A stretch of 64,000 nucleotides of DNA from Gordionus sp. m RMFG-2023 (lineage: Eukaryota; Nematomorpha; Gordioida; Chordodea; Parachordodidae): contig NC_088775.1 in NCBI RefSeq assembly GCF_954871325.1, positions 23,351,561 through 23,415,560 of the forward strand, read 5' to 3'. Under the pieces are notes generated by a model. The model saw only the letters and a list, made by a program, of their open reading frames with translations, did not search any database and was not told the origin of the DNA. Shown piece by piece: positions 47,750 through 60,700 of the stretch. Within the stretch, counting starts at the first letter, position 1; the number at the start of each line of letters is the position of its first letter. The translations under genes were made by a program, and so were the position numbers.

Positions 47750-49038
47750 AGGGAGAAGTATTGATATTTTCTCATAACTTCATAATTGTAGAATGTATGT
47801 TATTCATAACTTATAACATTTTTGATGAAATGTATAACATTTTTGATGAAATGTATAACATTTTTGATGAAATGTATAACATTTTTGATAAAATGTATAA
47901 CATTTTTGATGAAATGTATAACATTTTTGATAAAACGTATAACATTTTTGATGAAATGTATAACATTTTGTTTTACTTATATATAATTTGACTATGATTG
48001 TAGTTAACCTCTTATTATTTGATAACTTAAAATCTTTTTATTTTTTCTAGTAATTTAATATCAATTTCTTAAATTTAAATTTATAATTTGTAACTAAATA
48101 ATAAATCATTAGGAAAGATGGTGGTTTGTTTAAAATTTAAATTAGGATGAACATATTTTCAGCATGAAATAATGTGTATTCATGAATTTCATATAATGAT
48201 AGGTAAATAAGAAATTTCCCTTTCATTTGATGATAATTTTGAAAAATTTTCTCAATTAATATATACATATATTAGACAGATTTAATTCTTATAAACCCCT
48301 TACTATTTTTCAGGATCCAAGGAAAAAATTAATTATTCTGAGTTTTCCTGGGCTTGATAAATATTTTTCACAATTAATTTGGACTTGGACGTAGCTTGCT
48401 AAACATTTTTCAAAAATTTTTTAATTTAAAAAATGGGCTAGAAATTAGCCTGAAAATTTATTTTGAAGACATGGTCAGACCTGATCAAAAACCAAGGCCC
48501 ATGCAACTTTCATATTCTGATTGTATTTTTAAATGCATTGTGACTTTTTATATATTTTATTTCAGTTCTCAACTACCAAAATAACTATGATCTTTGGCAG
48601 GTTTGAGAAAATTTTCCAAAGTGCGTGGACCTGGCTTGGGATATTTTTTAATATTAGGCATAGGTGTAATATTTAACACAGAATATTTATATGGCCCTCA
48701 GGTAAAAGCTAATTTAAATATTATTTTTATTCAAAAAAATAGTCTTCACTCTTAGTCTAAATGGGTTGGCCTTGGTCTGAAGTGGGGGTGAGCTGGGTTA
48801 AGATAGAATAAAAAATAGATATGGTTTTTAGAGATTTACCTATCTCCAGGTTTGGGAAAAATTTTTAAAAATTACTATGCATTGGCCAGGCTTGAAAAAT
48901 TTTTTTATAAAATTATTATGAGTTGGACTGGGCTTGGAAAATATTTTTATTATATTGGGCTGGCTTGGGGAAAATTATGAGCTTGGACGTTTGATAATTT
49001 TTTTATTATTAACTATGGGACAGACATTGGCTTAAAAC
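47750..49038 (-). repeat. Repeat R1, inverted partial copy with expanded minisatellite
   Basis: Reverse complement of about 35965-37120. It includes the CCAAGCCCAGCCCA minisatellite (as GGGCTTGG at 48880-48990) and ends at TTGGCTTAAAAC, where the CAGAGTTGTACA unit begins. The R1 part missing here is the part present at 53.2 kb. Confidence 0.75.
47814..47973 (+). repeat. 21-bp minisatellite, about eight copies
   Basis: Head-to-tail repeats of TATAACATTTTTGATGAAATG. The matching place in the R1 copy at 37030-37060 has only a single such unit. A continuous frame through the array would give YNIFDEM repeats, but this is a by-product of a 21-bp period and not evidence of a gene. Confidence 0.9.
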
Positions 49039-51805
49039 CAGAGTTGTACAAATAAAAAAATTTGAGCAAGATCTTTGAAGATCGTAAAATTTGAAGATCT
49101 TTTACTTTTAAAAAATTTTAAGCAATCTTCAAAGATCGAGATCTTTTGAAAATCTTTTGAAGATCTTTTATTTAAAAATATTTTAGATCAAACGATCTTC
49201 AAAGATCTTCATATTTTATAATGTTTTATTTTTTTTGATATTATTTTTTGAAGTAAATGGATTAGTAAGCATGTTAAATTAAAATAAATAATAAAGATGT
49301 ACCGACAATTTTCATAATCGTTATTTTTTTAAACTTTTTTCGACATATATGGGTAAAAAAAATTTATATTAAAAAAAATTTATATTATAATTTCAATGAA
49401 GATGTAATGTAAGTAATCTAAAAAAGTGGAAATTGTAATAATCGTTATTTTTAACTTATTTGATTTATTATATCGTAAATTAAATAGGTTATAATTATTA
49501 ATATTAAGATGTAAAAATAAAATTTCAATGAAGATGTACCATAGAAAAGTGACAATTGTTATAATCGTTATTTTTGAAATTTTTTTTAAAGCATAGATAT
49601 TGTTAACATGTTAAATTAAAATTTCAGTGAAGATGAACCACAGGAAAGTGACAATTATCATAATCGTTATTATTGAACTTTTTTAAATTTTTTTAAAGCA
49701 AATGGGTAAAAATAGATATTGTTAACATGTTAAAGTAAAATTTCAGTGAAGATGAACCACAGGAAAGTGACAATTATCATAATCGTTATAATTGAACTTT
49801 TTTAATTTTTTTTAAAGCAAATGGGTAAAAATAGATATTGTTAACATGTTAAATTAAAATTTCAGTGAAGATATACTACAGGGAAGTGACAATTGTCATA
49901 ATCGTTATTTTTGAACTTTTTTGAATTTTTTTAAAGCAAATGGATAAAAGAAGATATTGTTAACATGTTAAATTAAAATTTCAGTGAAGATGTACTACAG
50001 GAAAGTGACAATTGTCATAATCGTTATTTTTGAACTTTTTTGAATTTTTTTAAAGCAAATGGATAAAAGAAGATATTCTTAACATGTTAAATTAAAATTT
50101 CAGTGAAGATGTACTACAGGAAAGTGACAATTGTCATAATCGTTATTTTTGAACTTTTTTGAATTTTTTTAAAGCAAATGGATAAAAGAAGATATTGTTA
50201 ACATGTTAAATTAAAATTTCAGTGAAGATGTACTACAGGAAAGTGACAATTGTCATAATCGTTATTTTTGAACTTTTTTGAATTAAATTAAAATTTCAGT
50301 TAAGATATACTACAGGAAAGTGACAATTGTCATAATCGTTATTTTTGAACTTTTTTGAATTTTTTTAAAGCATTTGGGTAAAAATAGATATTGTTAACAT
50401 GTTAAATTAAAATTTCAGTGAAGATATACTATAGGGAAGTGACAATTGTCATAATCGTTATTTTTGAACTTTTTTGAATTTTTTTAAAGCAAATGGGTAA
50501 AAGAAGATATTGTTAACATGTTAAATTAAAATTTCAGTGAAGATGTACTACAGGAAAGTGACAATTGTCATAATCGTTATTTTTGAACTTTTTTGAATTT
50601 TTTTAAAGCAAATGGATAAAAGAAGATATTGTTAACATGTTAAATTAAAATTTCAATGAAGATGTACTACAGGAAAGTGACAATTGTCATAATCGTTATT
50701 TTTGAACTTTTTTGAATTTTTTTAAAGCAAATGGGTAAAAATAGATATTGTTAACATGTTAAATTAAAATTTCAGTGAAGATGTACTACAGGAAAGTGAC
50801 AATTATCATAATCGTTATTATTGAAATTTTTAAATTTTTTTAAAGCAAATGAGTAAAAATAGATATTATTAATATGTTAAATTAAAATTTCAGTGAAGAT
50901 GTACCACAAATAATCTTTATTTTTGAATTTTTATATATAAAATTGAAAACTGATAATTGCCATATGTAATATTTTTAAACTCTTTTTATTAAACAAGGTT
51001 AGAATAAAGATATTTTGAAAATTATTTATTATTTCAAAAATATTAAAAAAATATATTGTTAACCAGGTTTGTTGTTAGTAAGGTCCTATCCCATTTAATT
51101 TTAAAAAATAACCGATCTAATTTTTTTAAATAAAAAATATTGGCTCATCATGTTTCTTAAATTTTTGATGGCTTTTAGATTGTAAAATATTAAAAAGTGG
51201 TGCCTTCTAACTTCTATAATTTGAGAGTTATTTAAGTAAAGTCGTGCTTTTACAATGTACAACGACATTAAACAGCAAGAACTTAAATTTATATTACGAG
51301 CCAAATATATTTATGGATTGTCAAATTCTTGGTTTTTTAGTTTTGACGAAATAATAAACCTGACCTAAATTATTCAATTGGATAGATTTAGTTTTTTTTA
51401 TACTGAAAATATTTTATATTTTTTTTATTTTACTCTATCAATTCGAGTCGCGAAAGGCAGTTTTAAATATGAATATTTATTGTAAACCTAGCATATAAAT
51501 ATTTTTCCTTTTAAAATTCAACCCATACTTTTTGATCCTTCACTACAAAAGTGGAAAAAAATCCCTTAACTACAAAGGTGGGGTCTATTTTATCCCAAAT
51601 TTTGATTAGCTATATCTCAGAACATATTAAAATTTGAGATCTACAAATACAATTTTGAAAATGTATTCAAATATTATTGGAAATAATAAATACAAAATCT
51701 TAGATTAATAGTTACTTCTAAAAACAGTTATGTAAATTTTACTAAAGTTACTGAAATAAAATTTTTTTTCTGAGACCTTTCTTTAATTATATTTTGATCA
51801 CCAAG
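49039..51805 (+). mobile_element. Satellite-bearing terminal unit, copy A
   Basis: Begins CAGAGTTGTACA, a hAT-like terminus, followed by 200 bp of GATCTTCAAAGATC palindromes. Next comes a 119-bp satellite array (49.3-50.93 kb, about 12 good monomers plus 2-3 degraded). A ~850-bp conserved tail follows, to TTTTGATCACCAAG. From 51806 it departs from copies B and C. It is flanked on the left by inverted R1 through CTTAAAAC (49031-49038). No coding frame is evident. Confidence 0.8.
49290..50935 (+). repeat. Satellite array, 119-bp monomer, about 12 copies
   Basis: Monomers carry AAATTTCAGTGAAGATGTAC, TACAGGAAAGTGACAATTGT and CATAATCGTTATTTTTGAAC, with 119-120 bp spacing (for example 49988, 50108, 50227). 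One monomer near 50285 is truncated. Orientation is opposite to the 6.3-kb array. Confidence 0.95.
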
Positions 51806-53214
51806 ATCTCCCTTATTAGATGCATTGAATATGTATGCCCATTTTTCGTCAAAAATAGACCTCCTGGATTTAGGTCCTAAAATATTGATGATAGTCTTGC
51901 TCATTTTTGTTCTACAAGTATAGTTTTCATTTATATTAGAGTCGTTAAATATTATGGGAACCAACATTGTAATGATAAGTATCTCTGTGAATGTACAAGA
52001 TAAGTGATTACAATTGCCGAAACTGTTGTTTCATCTGTATTATTTCTTATTTTTGGAGTACCTTATTATGTATTTAAACGTGATACGTGATAATTAAGCG
52101 CTTATCCCTATAATGTTATACACAAACACATGGTAGATTTCCAATTGCGGTCGTTTTGCGGGACATTCGCATAAAATATATTTTTGTTGAATAATATAAA
52201 TTATTATTTGTTATTCAAATCTTAGTTTTACTTTAAGATTATATTTTCATTTTAGTTTTACTTTAAGTCAACTTTTTATATTTATTAAAATCTTAGTTTT
52301 ACTTTAAGATTATATTTTCATTTTAGTTTTACTTTAAGTTAACCTTTTTATATTTATTCAAATATTATTTCTGTAAAAAAGATATAAATACGTTATAAAA
52401 GAGTGAAATAAAACAGATAAAAAAATAATAGTTTACTTTTCTTCAAATTGTAAAATTATAATCGTTTTTTTTAATAAAATTTTATCTTGTTTACATTCTT
52501 TTATATTTAAAAAAGATCGTTGGTTTTTTTTATAAATTAATATATTTTAATAAATCAAGATGTTATATTATTTTGAAAAATAGTTACCTCTTTGTATTTA
52601 TATAAACTAAATAAAAAATAATAGGCGGATAATTAAGTCAATTCAAAAGCAAAAATTTTTTTTTAGCAATTTTTATCTACCGCAATTTTCATATTTCTCC
52701 CGCATAATACCAAATTTCTCCCGCAATTTGAAAATTTTGACCTGGCAAACCTGCTCACGATGTAAACTAATATCAGAATATATTATGTTGGATAAATTGA
52801 TAAAATAAAACACTAAAAATCTTTGGAGGAAATAATTATGCAAATATAAAAGCCTAGAGTTATTTACACGGAAAGGATGCCATATTAGAAATGAAATATT
52901 TTCTAACTATAAAATAGGACCAGAATGATATGATGAAACAATTAAGATTATATATATTGTCGCATCACCTCTAGTTGGTATATTATATCTTAAAAAAATA
53001 GTAGTTTGTATTAATATCAAAAATATACTTGTATTAAAATTTAACTCAAAACAGTTTTTTGAAAAAGAAAAAAAAATAGCTTTCCTAAAAAACACGTAAA
53101 AAAAGAGAAGAAAAGATATCAAATTTATACATCTATTGTAGAATGAATAATAACATTTTAATATTTTAAATTATTATAACTAAGTAGATGGCGTTAAATA
53201 CCTAGTGTGCAAAT
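51806..53214. other. Spacer between copy A and the R1 fragment; tandem pair, orphan frame
   Basis: A minus-strand frame starting at 51967 (TIINILGPKSRRSIFDEKWA) runs into the copy-A boundary; its family is unknown. At 52205-52350 a ~75-bp unit (AAATCTTAGTTTTACTTTAA) is duplicated in tandem. Nothing else is recognised. Confidence 0.4.
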
Positions 53215-53224
53215 TATTGCACAA

Positions 53225-53688
53225 TACTAGTAGATAGTCCGTCAAAAATGATGGGGAATGAGAATTTTCTTCTTATATTTATGCTAGATGTTACCGGTTA
53301 TTTGAAAATTATATCGAATTCTATTCTTTTTACCCCCTCCCCCCCTTCAGGCCAGGTTCAATCCATTAAAACTAAGACTAAATACTATGGTTTGAGTAAG
53401 AATAAATTTAAAGCTTTTACTTGATAATACAAATATGTTAAATTTACTTATCATTTATACATAATATTTAATATTAAAAAAAATTCCCAGGTAAAGTACA
53501 AAGCCATAATAATTTTTAAAAATTCATCCAAGCCCAATGAAAGATCATAATAATTTTGGTAGTTGAGAACTGAAATAAAACATTTAAAAAATCATAATGA
53601 ATTTAAAAATACAATAAAAATCAGATTTTTATGGTCCTTGGTTTTTTGATCAGGCCGAGCCCAGGCCTGCAGAATAACTTGTTTTAGG
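53225..53688 (+). repeat. Repeat R1, left part
   Basis: Direct copy of 35518-35962, ending at GTTTTAGG (53681-53688), where the second CAGAGTTGTACA unit begins. Complementary in extent to the inverted R1 piece at 47750-49038. Confidence 0.8.
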
Positions 53689-53999
53689 CAGAGTTGTACA
53701 TTTGCTCAAAATAAAAAGATCTTCAAAGATCTAGATCTTGATCTTTGAAGATCGTAAAATTTGAAGATCTTTTACTTTTAAAAAATTTTGAGCAACGATC
53801 ATCAAAGATCGAGATCTTTTGAAGATCTTTTATTTTAAAAAATTTTGTGCAACGATCTTCAAAGATCGAGATCTTTTGAAGATCTTTTATTTAAAAATAT
53901 TTTAGATTAACTATCTTCAAAGATCTTCATATTTTATAAAGTTTTATTTTTATATTATTTTTTGGTAAATGGATTAGTAAGCATGTTAAATTAAAATAA

Positions 54000-54985
54000 A
54001 AATTTAATAAAGATGTACCGACAATTTTTATAATCGTTATTTTTTTAAACTTTTTTCGACATATATGGGTAAAAAAAAATTTATATAAAAAAAATTTATA
54101 TTATAATTTCAATGAAGATGTAATGTAAGTAACATAAAAAAGTGGAAATTGTAATAATCGTTATTTTTAACTTATTTGATTTATTATATCGTAAATTAAA
54201 TAGGTTATAATTATTAATATTAAGATGTAAAAATAAAATTTCAATGAAGATGTACCATAGAAAAGTGACAATTGTTATAATCGTTATTTTTGAAAATTTT
54301 TTTAAAGCATAGATATTATATTGTTAACATGTTAAATTAAAATTTCAGTGAAGATGAACCACAGGAAAGTGACAATTATCATAATCGTTATTATTGAACT
54401 TTTTTAAATTTTTTTAAAGCAAATGGGTAAAAATAGATATTGTTAACATGTTAAAGTAAAATTTCAGTGAAGATGAACCACAGGAAAGTGACAATTATCA
54501 TAATCGTTATAATTGAACTTTTATAATTTTTTTTAAAGCAAATGGGTAAAAATAGATATTGTTAACATGTTAAATTAAAATTTCAGTGAAGATATACTAC
54601 AGGGAAGTGACAATTGTCATAATCGTTATTTTTGAACTTTTTTGAATTTTTTTAAAGCAAATGGATAAAAGAAGATATTGTTAACATGTTAAATTAAAAT
54701 TTCAGAGAAGATGTACTACAGGAAAGTGACAATTGTCATAATCGTTATTTTTGAACTATTTTGAATTTTTTTAAAGCAAATAGGTAAAAATAGATATTGT
54801 TAACATGTTAAATTAAAATTTCAGTGAAGATGTACTACAGGAAAGTGACAATTATCATAATCGTTATTATTTAAATTTTTTAAATTTTTTTAATGCAAAT
54901 GAGTAAAAATAGATATTATTAATATGTTAAATTAAAATTTCAGTGAAGATGTACCACAAATAATCTTTATTTTTGATTTTTTTAT
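54000..54985 (+). repeat. Satellite array in copy B, about six good monomers
   Basis: Same 119-bp monomer and flanking layers as copy A but about half the copy number (good copies near 54267, 54369, 54488, 54607, 54727 and 54846). Confidence 0.93.
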
Positions 54986-56024
54986 ATATAAAATTGAAAA
55001 CTGATAATTGTCATATGTAATATTTTTAAACTCTTTTTATTAAACAAGGTTAGAATAAAGATATTTTGAAAATTATTTATTATTTCAAAATTATTAAAAA
55101 AATATATTGTTAACCAGGTTTGTTGTTAGTAAGGTCCTATCCCATTTAATTTTAAAAAATAACCGATCTAATTTTTTTTTAATAAAAAATATTGGCTCAT
55201 CATGTTTCTTAAATTATGGCTTTTAGATCGTAAAATATTAAAAAGTGGTGCCTTCTAACTTCTATAATTTGAGCGTTATTTAAGTAAAGTCGTGCTTTTA
55301 CAATGTACAACGACATTAAACAGCAAGAACTTAAATTTATATTATGAGCCAAATATATTTATGGATTCTCAAATACTTGGTTTTTTAGTTTTGACGAAAT
55401 AATAAACCTGACCTAACTTATTCAATTGGATAGATTTAGTTTTTTTTATACTGAAAATATTTTATATTTTTTTATTTTACTCTATCAATTCGAGTCGCGA
55501 AAGGCAGTTTTAAATATGAATATTTATTGTAAACCTAGCATATAAATATTTTTCCTTTTAAAATTCAACCCATACTTTTTGATCCTTCACTACAAAAGTG
55601 GAAAAAAATCCCTTAACTACAAAGGTGGGGTCTATTTTATCCCAAATTTTGATTAGCTATATCTCAGAACATATTAAAATTTGAGATCTACAAATACAAT
55701 TTTGAAAATGTATTCAAATATTATTGGAAATAATAAATACAAAATCTTAGATTAATAGTTACTTCTAAAAACAGTTATGTAAATTTTACTAAAGTTACTG
55801 AAATAAAATTTTTTTTCTGAGACCTTTCTTTAATTATATTTTGATCACCAAGAAGTATTTAAAAAATGCAAATTTTATTAAATGAATGTCGAATATAGAT
55901 AATTATATAAATTTTATAAAAAGATATCAAATATTAAAAAAAATACTAATCATCAAATATCATGTAAATTTTTGTACTAACATTCACGCCAAAATGTATG
56001 CATATGATCTTTACAAATGAATTT

Positions 56025-56660
56025 TTAACAATTTAAACAAATAAATGTTGTTTTTACCTCCTTCACTCTTGGACAATCTTTACATACTCCCTTTTTATTA
56101 GTTGGAATATGTTTTTCATCAGTTATATTGAGAACATCCCCAATGTTGTTACGTAATAATCTACATATACTAGGGTTCTCAGAACTGCTGATCATATATG
56201 GAGTTATCAGTTCCATTGCTAATAATTTTATAAATTTTTATATTCGATAAATTATTAGCTTTATGAACTATCAGTACATTTATCATTGATATATTTACTA
56301 TAGTATAAAAAAAGGCCAATGGCCGTCTATTGGATTCCTGGATATATAATATATGGGGATAGTTGATCAACTGTATCAACTCCAGTTTTTGTTAAATTAT
56401 AAAAAGTTATAATTTCTGGTTTTTTAAACTTATCAGTTGATGCATCAATTTTGTTATGAGTGTGTTATAAGCAACACTATATTCTTATACTTTTTTATGT
56501 ATGAAACTAACAGTTCTATTTTCTCTAAATGCAAATAAACTAAATTTATATCTCTAATAATCACCTGACTCACAATCTATATAAAATGTTATAAATATTA
56601 AATAGACAATTCTTCCAGAACTTGATATTAAATTTTCCATGTGCATCTTTTATAGTATTT
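56025..56660 (-). pseudogene. piggyBac transposase C-terminal remnant
   Basis: On the minus strand KPEIITFYNLTKTGVDTVDQ (about 56432-56370) is the piggyBac DDE block with its catalytic aspartate. Then RRPLAFFYTIVNISMINVLI (56320-56265) matches the R-W-P...N.lDis..NA helix. GVCKDCPRVKEV and FICLNC (56085-56025) form the C-terminal cysteine-rich finger. The upstream two-thirds is not recognised. A frame change lies near 56210. In the right arm (about 62803-62885) only the cysteine-rich end survives. Confidence 0.85.
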
Positions 56661-57073
56661 AGCTCCATAATAAAATAAATAGTATTAAATTTTAAAATTT
56701 TGGGTTACAACACAACATTGAAATATAAATTTAAGTTAAGAACCTTTCTATAAATTTAGGTAGCTGACATATAAATGCAATATATAAAAAATTTAGAAAT
56801 GGTTGGTTCAGTTTAGATTCTCTTTAATAACGGCTAATATATATTTAACAAATCGTTTCAGGTTTGGTTTAGCTGAGTTAATAATCAAGCTAAACCTTGG
56901 ATATGAACTAAAAAGATTTCACCAAAAAACCATTGTTAAAACAAATAAAGTCATCGAAAAAACAAGAAATAAACTGAATTGTATTGTTAAAATGTTAATT
57001 TTGATGTATTTGTCAAATCCCGCATAAATATTTTCAACTCTATAATTGTCCCATACATAATATTTCTTTATAA

Positions 57074-57560
57074 AATCAAGATCTACAAAATAATTCTCTA
57101 CAAAATAATTCCCTACATTCATTTTAAAATCATTCTCTATAAACGACATTCTCTATAAAACCATTCTCTATAATTGTTTTCTTCTCTATAAATGTTTCTC
57201 TATATAATACATTCTCTATAATGGTTTCTCTATAAAGACGTGGAACCCCATTATTATTATTAAAAATATAATTCTTTTTATAATAAAATAAAAATAAAAA
57301 CTTCACCCTTCGCCTTCTATTTTTATTTGAAAAAAAATTAGTTTTAAAATTTTGGGTTATATTGATCGGGGATTTCTTAACATGTGATGTGTTAGTGAAA
57401 TGGGGGATTTATTAAAAAAAATTTTAAGATTATATAAAAATCTCTCTAAAAATCTTTCTTTTTTATTCGTTATTCAGAGTCAGATAAAATATAACATTAT
57501 ATATATTTTTTTAAAATATATAATTCTTTTTATTAATAAAAACTTCTAACGTTTCCTCGC
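57074..57560 (+). repeat. Inner inverted repeat, left arm
   Basis: Contains many copies of ATTCTCTATAA (57100-57235), CACGTCTTTATAGAG inverted, then a 300-bp block with GGGTTATATTGATCGGGG. Its inverse is 62301-62800. These are the innermost layers of the long arms and lie about 150 bp from the hAT-B start codon. Confidence 0.85.
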
Positions 57561-57707
57561 CTTCTATTTTTTTTCCTTAAAAAAATTTTAAAATACCCCT
57601 TTTATTATAAATCATAATCATAATTTTCTTTTTCATTTTATTTTTTCTTTCAGATTCAGATATATAAAATTTTTTCTTTATTAAATAAAATTTTTTTAAT
57701 TAATATT

Positions 57708-60700
57708 ATGAAAAAAAATTCTCTTATATCTAACTTCTTTTTATTTTACCAAGACAATATTTTTGCAACATGCAGCTCATGCCATAAAAAGCTCAAATCA
57801 ATTCCATGTAAGATATTTTAAATATATTTTATTTTTGTTATTGGTTTTTTTACAACATCTTTATATTTTGGTGATCTAAATTTTGCTTCACAATTAGGTA
57901 TATTATCTAAATTTTTTAAGCTAATTCTTTTTAAGAGACTTTGGCCTATTTAAAAATTGAATTAAAGGATAATTAAGAAGAATATTATAAATTTTTTTCT
58001 AATTTTAAAGTCATTCAACATACTACAAAACCTATATGTATCAAATGATTTATTCCGGAATTAAAATAAGTTCGATACCAATTATATATACCCCACCAAT
58101 TGTTTTCTTTTTATATTAGGCCTACCTAGTTTAAAAATGACTTAATAACCTACTAATTATATGCATTTTACAGCGAATCTTAAAAGACATATTTTCAGTC
58201 AACATCCTAATATTGCATCTAATTTAAATTCAGATGAAGTTAACAATTTAGATATATCAACATCAAGTTCGCAGTCAAACGAGAAGACATCTCAAACAAT
58301 TAAAATTGTCATGAGCAAATCGAAAGTATTTTTTATTACATACATTATTAAACAATAAAACACTACAATTATTAATATTGTTGGTAAATCGCAGAGTTGT
58401 TAAAATATACTTTTAAATGGATCTAGGTAGAGAAATAAATATTAGTCTAAAAAGTTATAGATACAAATACAATTTTAAAAATGTATCTAGTACAGATACA
58501 ATTTAAACAATTATCAAGATTGTTGTATCGATTATGTTTTTAAAAAAATGATTTTTATTTGTAATTCTTTTGTAAATCTAATTATATATGCTTTTTATAT
58601 AATTATCTAATTTAACTATTACAATTATCCAATTCAATTGATCTTAATAATTAGAGACCTGCAAAAGTTTACTGGCCCCGCACAAGCAGTATTCGGGCCG
58701 TGTACGGGAATAATTTTAAAAAAAAATGGGAATCAAGCCAGAGGACCTAATATTTTTTTAAACTGGGTGGAGTCGGACCATATAATTTTTTTAAATACAC
58801 CTAAATTTATCAATTTTATAATGAATTTTTTATGTAATATTAAATTATTTGATTTTTATGTTTGAATTTTATTTATAGAAACTAGACGCCATATAACATA
58901 TGTCTTATATTTTTAGTAATTATAAAAATTAATTTCAATATTTAAATAAATTTATACCGGGCCGGTCCTGCAAAATCTTTTTCAAAATATTTCGGGCCGA
59001 GATTGAGATACTATACATTATGCAGATCACTATTAATGATATACTGAAATTTTTAAAGGATTTTAGCATGACAGAATATTAATTTTTATTGTTCTTCATG
59101 GCAATTTGTAGGTTTATCCTGGTAAGCCAGCTTTTTTCCCTCTGATTTTATATTAAATTAAGATTTATAGCAAATTTTAAACACTCTTCTATAATTTGGG
59201 AAAGTTATGAGTATTTATTATATCTACTATTATTTCGATCATGATTTCTTAATTTTTATGGGGCTTGATAAACCATAAACATCAATTATGGCACTTAATA
59301 AGTTTTAATATTTTATATATATATTTTTTATTATAGTAGTTTTAATATTTTTTAATATATATCAGACACCTGCAGAGATACCATTTGCACGGCCCCGTCA
59401 GGATTTTTTTAAAAAAAAATTTTTGGGCCCTGCTCGGAATTTTTTAAAATCATATTCGACCTGACATATACAAAAATTAACCTATTCGGTATTTTATCAT
59501 ATTTTTCGGCGAGTATTATCATTTAATAGGCATATTAGCTAATGTTGTTAAACGGCTCGTTTTGTGCCATTTTTAAAAACGGCTAACTCAATATTTTCGC
59601 CAGAAATATATTGACTATGCCTCGAAATTTTGAAACTATATGTCCAGACCTCTGCTCCTTCTTTGAACAAAATTTTCAGGTTTGCATAATATTTTTCTGA
59701 ATAAAAAACTGATTAGCCGTTTTTAAAATCGGCTCAAAACGAGCCATTTAATGAAATAAAATAAATTTTGCATTAAATATTATAAAAAAGTGTATCAAAA
59801 TGTATCTTAGAATGAATTTCAAAACAGATACAGATACTTTCTAAATAATATCTAAATACAGGTATCTCATTTTTATATCTAGATATTTTAACAACTCTGG
59901 TAAATCGTATATTTTAATTTTTTAAATGCTATTTGACTCAGATTTACGTTCAGATAAAAAATTATCTGATTGATAACAAAATAAAATTAAAAGGTATTTT
60001 TTAATCTGATTTGATATGAAAGTTGAATTTTGCAGGACTTTAATTATTAATCTTATCTTAAATCTAAATAATTTTTAAAAAAAATTTAGGTTTACGAATC
60101 GGTTGTGGGATTAATTGCTATTAACAACTTGCCAATCAATTTAGTTACATATGAATCATTCAAGCTATTATTAGATCCAATAGTCCAATCATTGAATATG
60201 ACTTTAAACAAACACATCGTAAATGATAAAATGAAATATGCGGCATCAGAAATAAGATGCCTAATAATGCAACAAGTAAAAAATAAGCTCATTTCTTTGA
60301 AGATAGATACAGCCACAAGATTTCAAAAATCAGTGTTGGGGGTTAATGCCCAATTTATTATAGATGATAAGATTGAAATACGAACTTTAGGCATGTTAGA
60401 AATTGTAAAGGCGCACACGGCGTCTAATTTAAAGGAAGAAATAGAAAATTTATCAAAAAAGTATAATATATGTTTGACCCAAATATACAGTATCACTGTT
60501 GACAATGGTGCCAATATGATAAAAACCGTGGAAATGATAGCTGAAGAACAGCTAATTACTCATATCGATCTTTCTGAAGATGCATTCTCAGAATATTTGT
60601 TACAAAATAGAGATAATGAGTCCTCGCAGGAATATAACGACTCTTCACAACCAAATAACGATTATAATAATATAGAGATCACCCAGGAAAATAACAGTGA

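Noticed and set aside
47814-47973. CRISPR-like direct repeats
   Set aside because: Units are contiguous with no unique spacers, and the genome is eukaryotic.
47740-47991. Frame encoding YNIFDEM repeats
   Set aside because: Product of a 21-bp minisatellite in a non-coding repeat; no conservation or gene context.
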